A stretch of 64,000 nucleotides of DNA, from contig OZ026608.1 of assembly GCA_964020085.1 (NCBI GenBank), forward strand, positions 5,632,890 to 5,696,889, given 5' to 3'. This document shows, one piece after another, positions 1-10,275 of this stretch. The position numbers and the translations under genes were made by a program. The notes beneath the pieces were generated by a model. It did not search any database. It was not told the origin of the DNA and saw nothing but the letters and a program-made list of their open reading frames with translations. This DNA is from Micromussa lordhowensis. Lineage: Eukaryota > Cnidaria > Anthozoa > Scleractinia > Lobophylliidae. The number at the start of each line of letters is the position of its first letter. Within the stretch, counting starts at the first letter, position 1.

Positions 1-90
1 TTTGTTTTGGAAGTCCCACTGCGTCATTTGCGTCCCAGCGTAATTTATTCCGTACCATGTGACCGGATCCTGCAAAGGGCCTATTTACGA

Positions 91-275
91 TGAACCATTT
101 CAATTTGTGAGCCATTCAATTTAACGTGATCCATTCCTTTTGGTAAATCGCCATTCAGTTTGATAGTATGCAATTCAATTTATGACGAGCCATTCAGTTT
201 GGTGAGCCATTCAATTTAAACGTGATCCATTCATTTTAGTAAATCGCCATTCAATTTGGTAGTACCAATTTTGAC
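91..275. repeat. AT-rich short tandem repeat
   Basis: The unit CCATTCAATTT, with small variants (CAGTTT, CATTTT), recurs about every 17-30 bases. A larger unit of about 95 bases, running from GAGCCATTCAATTTAA through GTAAATCGCCATTCA, is present twice, at about 108-186 and 204-275. It lies just upstream of the first BTB-TLDc gene. No coding potential is seen. Confidence 0.7.
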
Positions 276-311
276 ACCATCCACCCGCCATAAAAAATCT
301 TAGCCACCCTT

Positions 312-365
312 TCCTCGTGCCAAGGCCCCGGCAGCTACGGGTTCGAAAAGCTGGCCGCTGGCCAT
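312..365 (+). promoter_or_regulatory. Conserved upstream block of BTB-TLDc gene A
   Basis: A GC-rich block ending in TTCGAAAAGCTGGCCGCTGG is almost identical to 12134-12184, at a similar distance upstream of the paralog's start codon. Conservation outside the coding region suggests a promoter element carried along in the tandem duplication. Its first half (CGTGCCAAGGCCCCG) also matches a dispersed motif at 11829-11843. No TATA box or transcription start can be fixed from sequence alone. Confidence 0.35.
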
Positions 366-440
366 ATTCACTTTCACTTTACATTGTAACTGTGTCCCAG
401 AAGTAACATCCAAAGCTGTTTTAATCGCTGATTCACGGGT

Positions 441-2891
441 ATGGCAACTAAACAAAAAGAAGAACTGAGCTTGTTTGAATTGGCCAGTGCCAAATTAGCA
501 GAGGCACAGAAGCTTATGGCAGAAGCGCGTGACTTACTGAAGCAAGACCTCAACAATGCAAGGCAAGAGAAATCAGCCATCGAAGAAATCACAAAAACAT
601 TGAATGAAGTGCACTTCGCTAGCACGATCATGTTGAATGTCGGCGGTAAAATTTATAAAACAACACTGGACACTCTGAGAAAGGATCCGGATTCCATGCT
701 GTGTGCGATGTTTTCTGGAAGGTTCGAGTTAAAAGCTGACGAACGAGATGGAGCATATTTTATCGACCGTGATGGCAAACTTTTCCGGTATGTATAAATT
801 ATACACACTACTGGTAGTTTTCCAATACTCAACGCTTTGAACCCTCGAATAAATCGCTAGGAGTTTATCACTTCCTCTTTTGTCATGGGCAAACGGAGAA
901 CTGGGCCGCATTCTGTAATAGCTTCTGTTAGCGCGGCTTTATAATAGGAATGAATTTGTTAAAAGTTAATAATGTCTGGGCCGTCACGCAACGGGGAAAC
1001 ATGCGTAACGACCCTTCCGTGACACTCCAAAACAAAGAGACGAGACTATGAGAAATGTCAATCAGAAAAGACGTCAAGTTTCTCAGCTCGCCACACACTA
1101 CACACAAAAATACTATCATCATAATAAAATAAGGGAACTGAACACCTACCCATCAGTTAGAAGATAACTTGCCCTTCCCTCCTCCCTCCAGAAAGTACCC
1201 TGGTCACAAGGTCAGAAAAACCATCTCCTCGAACCAGTTTCAACTGGACTACGCTCAGGCTGAAATCTTGCCTAGTCCCTAGGCCTTTATACTTCGCCTC
1301 GGTCAATCATTTTCGTGTCCAAATACGTCCCCAAAATCAATTGACCGTGGAAGCTTGGGAGAGAGCCGTATAGGAGCACCCTTGGTATGTTGTGGTTTGT
1401 TTGTTTTCCATGAAGGTACATTCTTTGCCCCTGGAGGACAGAGTAATCCATAAAGAACTGCGGAGTCCAGTGGGATTAGGGTTTTATTCAGGGTTACAAT
1501 TGACTGGTTCATTTATCCATATGTCTTGACTTGGCCATTCAGGTACATTTTGAACTACCTTCGCAGTGGTCAGCTTATTCTTCCAGATGACAAAATTAAA
1601 GAAGAACTGCTTGAAGAGGCCAAGTTTTATCAAGTTCAAGGTATTATTGAGCAACTGGAAGATAAGTATTCTGGTTTTCTCGTCTCCTCTTTGATTGTAA
1701 AGAATGAAACCCACCAGTCAACTCTTCAGTCATGGTTACCTCCTAATGCGACATGTTCTGTGTTGTACCGAGCTTCAACTGATGGTTACACGCCTGATGA
1801 CTTTCATCGCTGCTGTGATAACAAAGGTCCTACTCTTGTGCTGATCAAAAGCGGAGAATACATCTTTGGTGGTTACACCTCACAATCATGGATATCGGTA
1901 TCAGGTATATATATGCAATTGATTAGGGGAGCAGGAATGGCGCAGTGGTGAGAGCACTCGCCTCCCACCAATGTGTCCCAGGTTCGATTCGCTGACCCGG
2001 CGTCATATGTGGGTTGAGATTATTGTTGTTTCTCTACTCTGCTTCGAGAGGTTTTTCTCCGTGTACTCCGGTTTCCCCCTCTCCTCAAAAACCAACATTT
2101 CCAAATTCCAATTCGATCCTGGAATGCACGGGCATTTCTGAAAGAGATCTTGTGAACTCCTTGGTGCTCCGTTGGTAAAAACAAATTACATGTTTACATA
2201 CATGCATTCGTAACCCATATCCTAATAAACTAATATCCTACTGACCATTGTTTTAGCGGATCACAAACATTTACTTAACAAATTAATAATGAACAATGAA
2301 ACGGTTTAACAATAAATAACGCAAGATTCTAAATAAACCAAGGCATACTTTCCATCAGTAATTTTACATATTATATTTCATTCAGTTTTTGAGTTGCACG
2401 TGAGTTAAAATACCCTCAAATTATTATCACGGCTATGCTAAGTGAGAAAGTCAGCTTTTTTGTTATAACGTCTTCAAACTAGTGTCAGTAATATTTTTAG
2501 TCTTATAGTTTTCCTTCGTAAAGGCTTTCATAATTTACTTATTCTACTTTTTTTGTTGTTTCTGTGCTCAGAAATCGAGGGATCCATATCAGACTGTCAA
2601 TCCTTCCTGTTTACACTGGTTAATCCTTCTGGAAGCCAACCGATGAAGTTAACTCCAAAACCAGTTGCAGCAATACAGTCTTTGGTTGGCGTGGGGCCAA
2701 CCTTTGGGGACTCAGCAGGATATTTCGACCTTTTAGTGTGGGGAAATGATGGCGGGTTGAGTGACCGTGTTTCGCGTCTTGCCCTGGGTAATGGCTTTAC
2801 ATGTCCCGAAAACGTTAACAGGAACACTTATTTCACTGGCGTATTCCCATTTGTAGTCAGTGAACTGGAAGTATATCAAGTTAACCACTAG
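441..2891 (+). CDS. BTB/KCTD-TLDc domain protein, paralog A (3 exons)
   Basis: Exons are 441-787, 1543-1904 and 2572-2891; phases agree and give 342 residues. Residues about 5-60 form a charged helical lead. Residues about 65-165 are a BTB/POZ domain of the KCTD T1 type: LNVGGKIYKTTLDTL, then SMLCAMFSGRFE, FIDRDGKLFRYILNYLR across intron 1, and EAKFYQVQGIIEQL. From about residue 175 to the end is a TLDc domain (LYRASTDG, FHRCCDNKGPTLVLIKS, FGGYTS, SFLFTLVNPSG, ending in ELEVYQVNH). KCTD BTB domains oligomerise and often bind cullin-3. TLDc domains occur in oxidation-resistance and V-ATPase-interacting proteins. The combined role here is not known. Intron 2 holds a tRNA-derived SINE. The start is the first ATG before the conserved BTB region. 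Paralog B shares the exon structure. Confidence 0.85.
1927..2192 (+). mobile_element. tRNA-derived SINE in intron 2 of paralog A
   Basis: An A-box-like segment (GGCGCAGTGGTGAGAGCAC) and a B box (GGTTCGATTCG, 1981-1991) lie at tRNA spacing. A tRNA-unrelated tail rich in TC tracts follows. It is too degenerate in the acceptor stem to be a working tRNA gene. Confidence 0.7.
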
Positions 2892-3475
2892 AGGCAGACG
2901 ATGGCGAATCGCAGACGATCGCAAAGAGAGTTGTTTTCATATAATCGCAGACGATCATAACGATCGCAGACGATCGCAGAGCCGACTGTTGCCATGCATT
3001 TCGGTCAGCGGAAATGTCAAAATTACACGCGCGTTGTAGTAGTTGGATATAGAATTGATAGAATGTTCCGCGTAGGAACTGAAGTGCTAGCTGTAGTGGT
3101 AGCGCTCAAGATGTTGGGTATATTTCACTGCTGTTTTCCGAAAGTGAACTAAAACGGGAAGCTGAAGCCATGTTTTCGAAACACAAACTTCAAAAGGACA
3201 CTGATTTCAAGACCGTGCTTTTCGGAAGGCATTTGAGTGCTTTGCTCGGATTGGTTAAGTGATTCTACTCTTTTCACATGTGAAAATATAGCACATATAG
3301 AATCAAGTATTTGCAAGGTTTATTGCCTGAAATTCTCGCTATATATGCAATAAAGATAGTCTTTTTTTGTTCCCCGTCAAAACATCAGTTTAGCTAAAAA
3401 AAAGGTATATAATAAAAAGTGCTAGAAAACTGTTTTACATGATTGCCGTGTGCCGTGTGGGAATGCGATATCTAA
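2892..3475. other. Intergenic, downstream of paralog A
   Basis: This contains the 3' flank of paralog A. Just past the stop, a short GATCGCAGAC-type unit repeats at 2900-2985. No credible ORF or RNA gene is seen. Confidence 0.5.
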
Positions 3476-3621
3476 CAGTGGCGGATCTAGGGGAGGGGCC
3501 CGGGGGGCCCGGCCCCCCCCCCCTTATTTTGGGTAAAAAAAAAAAGAAATGACTGAGGGGAAAATGGCCGCCATGGCGAGTAAATCAAGAACGCCCCCCT
3601 CAAGGTCTGGATCCGCCACTG
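3476..3621. mobile_element. Short hAT-like MITE
   Basis: A 146-bp element begins CAGTGGCGGATCTAGGGG and ends with the near reverse complement CCTCAAGGTCTGGATCCGCCACTG (shown in part). It is flanked on both sides by TCTAA (3471-3475 and 3622-3626). CAGTGGCGGATC termini are widespread in animal hAT-derived MITEs. The interior has G and C homopolymers and no ORF. The 5-bp duplication is shorter than the usual 8 bp for hAT. Confidence 0.65.
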
Positions 3622-3626
3622 TCTAA

Positions 3627-4376
3627 GGTAAACAAATGGAAATAAAAAAGCACCTATATCCTGAATGAACGCCGGCCGTCTCTCATACAAGATGTCGAAA
3701 TATGCGAAACGTCAATGTTTTCCAAAATGCGTTTTATTGTCAAGTTTGTCACCGCAGTTTGTGTGTTATTTCTTATAAGGGTCTTATAAAAGAGAAACAC
3801 TTTCAGTTATTTTGTCATGAGAGTATAGTTCGACAGGACTCAGCTTGTAGACTCGGTTTTTTAATTGTATTAAACAGTAAAATAGTTGAGCACAAAAAAA
3901 TCATCAGTTTTACAGATATGAACCCTTGAACTTAAGAGCAGGTTATGGTCTTTTTTTCAAAGAATACACCAATTGAAAATATATTTGAAAAAGGTTTCGC
4001 TAGCATGAAATACCTTAGAGGTTAATATTCAGCTACTTGAGGGAGAAAGTTTTCAATTTTATACTTTCCCATCGTTGATAAACGAAAGCAGGAACAGAAA
4101 AAATTGGTTGTCTTTTCCGTTGCATAACATTGAAGCTGATGTATGTTTTAAATCGATAGAAAACTGATCTAGCTGCGCTGTACTGCTGTTAGAATCAAAT
4201 TGGACTGTAAAATGTGCCAGAAATGACCGGCGGAGACACTTATGCACTTATCAATTGAAATTCCTTGAAATACCTGTATTATATCTAGGTTTTGGTCTGT
4301 TATCATATTTGGCTTTTGCTTAATAGCTAAATTTGTACACTAAAGAAGTAGAAAATTTGAACTAAATGTTATTAGT
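3627..4376. other. Intergenic, no gene seen
   Basis: This is AT-rich sequence with only short chance ORFs. No repeat structure or RNA gene is recognised. Confidence 0.5.
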
Positions 4377-4692
4377 AAATTCGCAGCTCCGACTATTGCA
4401 TTTCTAGCTTTTTGATAGGCTAAAAAACTCCGACTATGAGCCAATAGTCGGAGTTTTACGTCATATGGAAAATAGTGCGCCAAGTTTAAAAATTTTCCGC
4501 ACGAAGTTTTCAACTTCAGCCCTCTATAATGGCCGAAATAAAAATCGGCGGCAAAACCCGGTTTGAGAATTTACTAAAACAATTATTCCATTCGCCCTTG
4601 TTGGATATGGAGTGATTATAACCAACTCGCGCTACGCGCTCGGTGGTTATTATATCACTTCATATCCAACTCGGGCTCATGGAATAATTGTT
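4377..4692. mobile_element. Non-autonomous foldback element, copy 1
   Basis: It starts at AAATTCGCAGCTCCGACTAT and ends with a palindrome (4580-4691) whose arms read CAATTATTCCATTCGCCC and GGGCTCATGGAATAATTG (written on the plus strand). An internal hairpin carries CTCCGACTATTG and CAATAGTCGGAG. The same layout is at 16149-16493, and the terminal palindrome alone recurs at 63820-63935. Confidence 0.7.
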
Positions 4693-5013
4693 ATATAGTC
4701 AGTCAGGGAACAACAATATGCCCCAGTAGGGTGTAGGTTTGTTAAGATTTGTAATGATGTCAAGTCAAATCCCCACCTTAGTTGGCCCGGGGTGGGGGTC
4801 GGGATTTTAATTGTCGGTTTTCACATGACGTCACTAAATTCAAACTACACAGCTATTGATCCTCGTGATATTTTACTTTAATGATGTATAAGAGCAGCTG
4901 AAAACTAATATTCATACAAATTTTTGTTCCGAATGGGTTCTTGGTTTTGTGATAGACTACGGTTGAATTTCTAAGCTTTTGCGTGACGCGGCATTTACAT
5001 GAAAACCGTGGTG
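4693..5013. other. Intergenic, no gene seen
   Basis: This is AT-rich spacer between two mobile elements. A G-rich patch at 4779-4804 is the only notable composition. Confidence 0.4.
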
Positions 5014-5215
5014 TTTAAAGTGCACCTAACCCCAAAAATGTTTTTTCGCTAAAACAATAAAGCTTATTTTGTGGAGTAATGTGCCGCAAAAATTTTTCGA
5101 TTTGGTTAAATCCTCGAATTTCTGTGCCCCTTTGAAACCGAGTTTCGTATGGTTCACGACCGAGCATGGGGAATCTGGGGAGAGTAAGGCCGTGACGTCA
5201 CTTCGAGAACGAAAG

Positions 5216-6175
5216 CTTTAGCCTGCGAACAGGCTCCAAGTTGGAGACAAGCCCAGCAAAAATTCGGCGCGAAGCGCCGAATAAGTGGAGCCTGCACGCA
5301 TCTTCCTGAATACCCAATGTCTGCGTCCAAATTTTGGACGCAGAGCGGCGATTGGTGAATTTTAATTATTCATGACGTAATCTTAGTTTTCAGTTCCGGT
5401 AGAGACAAAAATCAAAATGGCGGAAATGAGAGATGCAGTTCTTCACAAGGCTTGTGACCATTCATCAACTAATTTAAAGGTTTAGACTGCAATCTGAAGC
5501 CTAAACAACGTAATGCCGTGGAGTGTTTCGTTAAGATAGATGATGTGCTCGCGGTTCTTCCGACAGGATGTGCATTCTCACGGATCGCTACGGCGGGCAA
5601 TTTTCCTGGAATTGCATTGTCAGAGATTTTCGAGCACCGGCATCGACTCTGATTCTGTGGACTTCATATTCGCAACTTGGCCCTTGGGATTCGGAAGAAA
5701 CTTTGTGCAATTTTGGGCTCCGGGACTTCTCTCGAGAGAAGATACGGAAGACGGCAGCGCTCTTTTTGACCCGAGATGATACTGTTAACGTTGACTCGAT
5801 TTACGGCGATGAACTTCGGATTGAGCACATTTATCGTTCTCTAAACAAATGTCATTCCTTCACATGTCCTTCTGAGCTTCGCAGCTTTGCAGTGATTGTT
5901 TGGGGTTTTGTGTCTTGGCTTTTTAACCACAGATAATTTTTCCGTGAGAAAAGACAAGCGAACACCAAAATTTCACGTGCATCACTTTTTGTTTGCTGTG
6001 GATTGACTTTCCGCACGCGCTGATTGGTTGAAACTTGACAGTTGACAAGCTGTTCTCCTCGTGGGAGGCAGCTGCGATTTGGGAAGATGCGTGCAGGCTC
6101 CACTTATTCGGCGCTTCGCGCCGAATTTTTGCTGGGCTTGTCTCCAACTTGGAGCCTGTTCGCAGGCTACGAAAG
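5216..6175 (+). mobile_element. Nested inverted-repeat element with RecQ-like helicase fragment
   Basis: The arms are about 90 bp: AGCCTGCGAACAGGCTCCAA at about 5221 onward, and its complement TTGGAGCCTGTTCGCAGGCT ending near 6168. The arms include a smaller palindrome, TTCGGCGCGAAGCGCCGAA. Roughly 770 bp lie between them, starting with a short coding piece that resembles the N-terminus of a RecQ-like helicase. The rest is unrecognised. It looks like an internally deleted copy of a helicase-bearing element that landed inside the 5014-7590 element. Confidence 0.7.
5417..5568 (+). pseudogene. RecQ-like helicase, N-terminal fragment
   Basis: An ATG at 5417 opens MAEMRDAVLHKACDH. After a probable small intron or frame break, the frame reads LKPKQRNAVECFV and then DDVLAVLPTG. 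In RecQ-type helicases this run precedes the Walker A lysine. The expected GKS residues are absent: after PTG (5568) the sequence changes to unrelated DNA. The reading frame beyond (to 5936) is not recognised. It is a truncated, non-functional copy. Confidence 0.6.
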
Positions 6176-6312
6176 CTTCGGCTGTCCCAGTCGGGCCTTT
6201 TACTCTGTGCGAGCGTAGAAGCCTTTTTGCCGCATAAGTTTTTCGCTGGGGCTCCACAGTCGACAGATTTCTGTTTTTATCAACAATATCTTCTACTTCG
6301 TCGGGTTCTGAA

Positions 6313-7110
6313 ATGAGCTTTGACTCAGAAGACTCCGAAATTTATTTTATCGCTGAAGAGAATGACGACTCCCACTTATCAACAACGCAAAGTGAATAGT
6401 TAAACGGTGACGACCGAGCTGATTTATATGCTGACAACTCTCTGGCCAACGAAGAATGGACAGCCAAATGAGGTGGATGCTGACAAAGAACTCGAACGAG
6501 CTCTGATGGACAGACCCGTAGGCAATGATATGTAGAAGTCAAAGAGTGATACTAGTAAGACTGTAGCGCGTATTTACTATTTTCGCGCATTCTTCGATCT
6601 CGCATTAACATACTTTCGTATAAATAAAAGTCAAGTCCCTTTACTTTCTCAAATTATTTCAACTTCATGCGTTCAAAGTAGATCAAAATGATTATCCCAT
6701 GACACAATGCTTGTGTTCTTTTCGTGCGGGTGTGGAAATTGTAGCGTCGCTTCCCTTCAAAACATCAGCGAATGTTATTGTTGTTATTATTGTATTAAAG
6801 TGAGTTAGAAGGTTGTCAAGACTCAAAGAAGAATGATCTTGTTCTTGAAGATGCTGATGTTATCTTAAAGTGTGTTACTGAATATCCAGGAATTAAACCT
6901 GTATGGCTTCAGAAATGGAGTTTTAAGATTAGTAGCGGGCAAATACAAAACTATCTGTCAGCTGTGCCGACTGACTGCTGTTGTTTCTCAGATCAGATGC
7001 AACAACGGCAGCATCAATCGATGGACAAGCGGTTATTCCAAAGCCACTGAGTCAGCAAAATCCCTTCCTCTCTCTGAAAATCCAGGCATCGAGCGAGATC
7101 ATCTGGTTTG
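6313..7110 (+). pseudogene. P2X7-like cysteine-rich domain gene remnant
   Basis: The remnant begins with an acidic lead (MSFDSEDSEIYFIAEE at 6313, then a stop, later NSLANEEWTA). Cnidarian P2X7-like predicted proteins often start with acidic stretches of this kind. At 6722-6790 the frame reads SCGCGNCSV and then ECYCC. Near 6850-6920 it reads DVILKCVTEYPGIKPVWLQ, and after a frameshift VLRLVAGKYKT. The spacing of CxCxxC, ECxCC and CxTxxPG matches the C-terminal intracellular domain of P2X7 receptors. No channel region is present. At least one stop and one frameshift make it non-functional. Assignment rests on remembered family motifs. Confidence 0.55.
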
Positions 7111-7590
7111 AATTAAATGCTTTATAGAACAGATCACCGAACACTTACACGGCTATCACTTTTGCACGTTTCGCTTTCACGAAATCGAGCCATCCCTTTG
7201 TACGTTTCTTCTCTTCAGGACGATCATCTCCATAAAACGGTATGGCATGTAGTGGAGTATCTCCTGTAAGTTTGTTGTGTTGCTACATGACAATACAGCG
7301 CACCTGGCTAGCATTTTTTTCGAACAACTTTTCCGGCCTTTCCCACAGAAACAAGTAAATATGCGAATCTCAGAATCATCGTGTTCTCGATTTGACGTCA
7401 CATCCGGCCCTCGACCCATTCCCCGTTAAACTCGGTCGTGAACCAAAATGGCGGCATTTTGACGTACTTTGACGAGCCATAGAAAATCAAAGATTTAACC
7501 AAATCGAAAAATTTTTGCGGCACATTACTCCACAAAATAAGCTTTATTGCTTTAGCGAAAAAAAGTTTTTGGGGTTAAGTGCACTTTAAA

Positions 7591-8242
7591 AAGTGACTTA
7601 TTTCGGGACTTATCGCCATCTAAACAGTTCTTGTATTTGAAAAAATATTGTTTTAATCGTTTTTGAGTTCCTCGAGAGATAAAATGGAATTTCTGGCGAT
7701 TGAGTGCCAACGAATAAGCCGGAAATTGAATATTTCTGCGGCATGAGAACAGCAGGGTAAGAGCCTGGGCCCTTGAGTATAGACGCATTATGGGTAAAGT
7801 TATGTGTGATTGCACGTGGGCAATCATTCTAGGCCGACACTATCTCAGTTCTTACTAAGTTTGTTTGTTTTTTGTAAGCACGAATAAAGCTTAGTAGGAA
7901 GGTTTCATGAGCTTGTGCCTGGTTCCTACCCAGATTTCCTGTCATTTTTTTCCCTACGGGGTTTTTTACGACAGGTTTTTTCTGGCCGCCGTTCTAACCA
8001 CGATGTTTCTTAGTAGTTGCTAAGCTCTAGGTATGTCTTATTGTCGCGTGCTGTGACGGCGATTTCTGAGAATACAACGGTTTTGTATAAGCGTTTCTTC
8101 ATTATTGTACGCTGGTGCTCGGCCGAAACATGCAAAATAAACCTAATGGTTCAATATGTTGGTTGTCTGTTGTGTAGTGTAGCTGAAATTTTCCGCTTTC
8201 GTAGCATAACTCAGTGACAGATGTTTCTGTTGGTTTCCGGCC
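7591..8242. other. Intergenic, no gene seen
   Basis: This is the right flank of the 2.6 kb element. Only short chance ORFs are seen. Confidence 0.4.
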
Positions 8243-8280
8243 GCCATGTTGGTGCCCATACGGATGGGCACCAACATGGC
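8243..8280. repeat. Near-perfect 38-bp hairpin
   Basis: GCCATGTTGGTGCCCAT is followed after ACGG by its exact complement ATGGGCACCAACATGGC. It probably comes from an end or centre of a foldback element. TCAATCAA-type short repeats follow at 8334-8360. Confidence 0.8.
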
Positions 8281-8937
8281 GTCTATATACAAATCTCTAT
8301 AAATTTGGGGAAAAAGCTTCAACGCATATCTTCAATCAATCATCAATCAATCAATCAATCCTTTATTTAAACACGCGACACCTACGAGCACAAAAGTGCT
8401 CGTTAAAACGTGTACATGTATACAATTTAAATAATTAAAATTAAAAAGAAGAAAAAAAAATGCCCAATAGCATTTGCATTACTACTAAATTAAATAAATC
8501 TAAAAAGATGACAATAAGAAAAGTCTTGCAGAAGAAAAATTGCTTTGACCTGAATCTTGCCGAGAGTCTTTGCATAGTTACCGGCCGTCTTTGTTTTCTC
8601 AGATTCTGGACTTCATCTATTGAACGGTTTTGATTTTTATTTTGAATGGCGTGACACTGAAAACCAGCAATTGATACTAGTGCATTAGACAGAAGTTTCA
8701 AATATCAAGTCGATAATTCTTACATCACACCAGATGGGTCATAGTCACCAGACGACGGTGTATTTAGAATTCAAAATGGCCGCTACGAGAGATAACAACT
8801 CAAGAGTCGATCGATAACCGTTAAGATCGTATTTTATTCGTCGTACTTTCAGTACTTTGACCCTACTTTCATTTAAGGGCCTCTGTTGTTGTCGCTAGAG
8901 TCGTCTGTCCCTCTCAGCCGGCGGGGCTTTGGCACGA
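8281..8937. other. Intergenic, no gene seen
   Basis: This holds a TCAA-type short repeat near 8334-8360, AT-rich sequence, and at 8907-8934 part of the dispersed GC-rich motif found intact at 11797-11885. Confidence 0.4.
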
Positions 8938-9253
8938 AGAATGCCAAAGATTCCGGAAATTCCGGTCGGAATTCAAATGGAAGGTCCGTTTCGATTTCTT
9001 CCGACCGGACTGTTCGGGATCATCTCTGGAGGTGGTCCACTTATTTTGGTCGGAATGTTCCGACCGAAATTCGCCGTTCCATTTTTGACAAGCCGGTTCT
9101 TTGCCCTAATTAGGGAATTCGGAAAAGGAATAAATAATGGTATGAGCCATTCCTACTGGGTGGCCCGGTTTAATCGGAAAATGTCGTTCCATTTTCCTCG
9201 GGTTTTCCCACTGATCTCTGACCAGTCGGTTTGGCATAATGGAAAGCACCCTT
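8938..9253. mobile_element. Probable MITE, GGTCGGAA-rich
   Basis: The sequence is dominated by inverted and direct copies of CCGGAAATTCCGG, GGTCGGAAT and TCCGACCG. It separates two parts of a motif that is continuous at 11797-11885, as expected for an insertion. Similar words (CCGGAAATTTCGGA, CGTTCCATTT) recur in 61590-61880. Long frames across it are composition artefacts. Confidence 0.45.
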
Positions 9254-9795
9254 GATTTGTTCATTCTCGTCCCCATAACCCCTTAGAAACGAAGGGCTCT
9301 GGAGACTCTGGAGACAGGGGATTTCCTCTTCCTAGATTCTAGGACTTCCGCTCTTCATGTATGGAGTTGCAATATTTCTACATACTGTATGGGATTGTCA
9401 TTAGGGAGTTTAAGAAAACCACGACGCCAACGGCAACGGAACGTCTCAAAACAAATGATTTAACGAGCAGAACAATGGCTGTGCACGTGCGTTATAATTC
9501 TTGGTACATTTCTTTGCCGTCCTCTGCAAAACAACAACATTAAATGACCAAATATTGCGTTCTTCGTGCTTCTGCGTTCTGCTTTGTAAGTGAACAAATT
9601 TAAATATGCTTTGGGGTCAAAGAATGCGGCAAATAAAATTTGTACGGCTTTTGTACGACTACTTCTACTGTTTTTTGTATACAAGAAATGTAATTTAGGT
9701 TCTCTTATTATTGAGGGTGGAATTTTCTGCATGGGTTATAAATTATTATAGTCATTGTTAAATCAGCAAACATTTGCATACATTGTATTTACAGA

Positions 9796-10275
9796 CAGAA
9801 AGAGTTTTCGGCCTGCATATGCGTAACTAGGTATGCTGTAGGTACCATATTTGCAAAGGTGCCTGTAGTTGCACTGACTGCAACAGCAACTGAGCAAACA
9901 AAATTTGGAAGTGGAGGTGGCGTGGCCGAGTGGTTTAGGGCGCTGGCTTTGAAATCTGGAGGTCCCTGGTTCAAATCCTTCACCCTACCACTATCTGGAT
10001 TTGTTCTCGGTAGTCCCGAGTTCAACTCCTCCACCGCGTTGTGTAAATAGCCAACTGGTCAGCCTCCCACCAGTTGGGATTCTTAACAGTCTATGTTCTA
10101 TTTGAAATATTTGGTTATTTATTTACAGTGTCCCCAATTAGCACAACAGTGCTAAATACATATGACACTTAAATAAAGTTATTACTATTACTATTCCCTT
10201 GGAATGGTGGATCCAGAAATCATTGCGGTGAACCCCAATAGGCAGAACATTTTCTACACTTGTTCAACACGACCA
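9796..10275 (+). pseudogene. RecQ-like helicase fragment, interrupted by a SINE
   Basis: Before the SINE the frames read SFRPAYA, then (after stops and a frameshift) KVPVVALTATATEQTKFG. After the SINE the frame continues GMVDPEIIAVNPNRQNIFYT. FRPAY, ALTATAT and PNRxNI are signatures of the RecQ helicase core. Stops, a frameshift and the SINE make it dead. It covers a different part of the protein from the fragment at 5417, so the two may come from the same family of elements. Confidence 0.65.
9912..10196 (+). mobile_element. tRNA-Ser-like SINE
   Basis: The 5' part has an A box (GTGGCCGAGTGG) and a B box (GGTTCAAATCC, 9968-9978). An anticodon-stem region reads TGGCTTTGAAATCTGG, which resembles tRNA-Ser(UGA). 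A body and an ATT-repeat tail (TTATTACTATTACTATT) follow. It sits inside the RecQ-like reading frame. Confidence 0.75.

Larger units (their letters stand above)
5014..7590 (+). mobile_element. 2.6 kb terminal-inverted-repeat element carrying a P2X7-like remnant
   Basis: The left end (5014-about 5115) reads TTTAAAGTGCACCTAACCCC and continues through ATAAAGCTTATTTTGTGGAG. The right end (about 7490-7590) is its reverse complement with few changes, giving inverted repeats of about 100 bp. Outside this core, GGTTCACGACCGAG is also mirrored. No clear target duplication is seen. Inside are a second inverted-repeat element (5216-6175) and a decayed gene with a P2X7-type cysteine-rich domain (6313-7110). 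The superfamily cannot be named from the termini. Direction is given by the internal gene. Confidence 0.75.

Noticed and set aside
5982..6316. Overlapping ORFs of 70-93 codons on both strands
   Set aside because: They run through the arms of an inverted-repeat element and mirror each other.
8886..9255. 75 and 108-codon ORFs
   Set aside because: They are translations of GGTCGGAA-type repeat sequence.
9917..9990. tRNA-Ser(UGA) gene
   Set aside because: The acceptor stem is not closed and a SINE body with an ATT tail follows.
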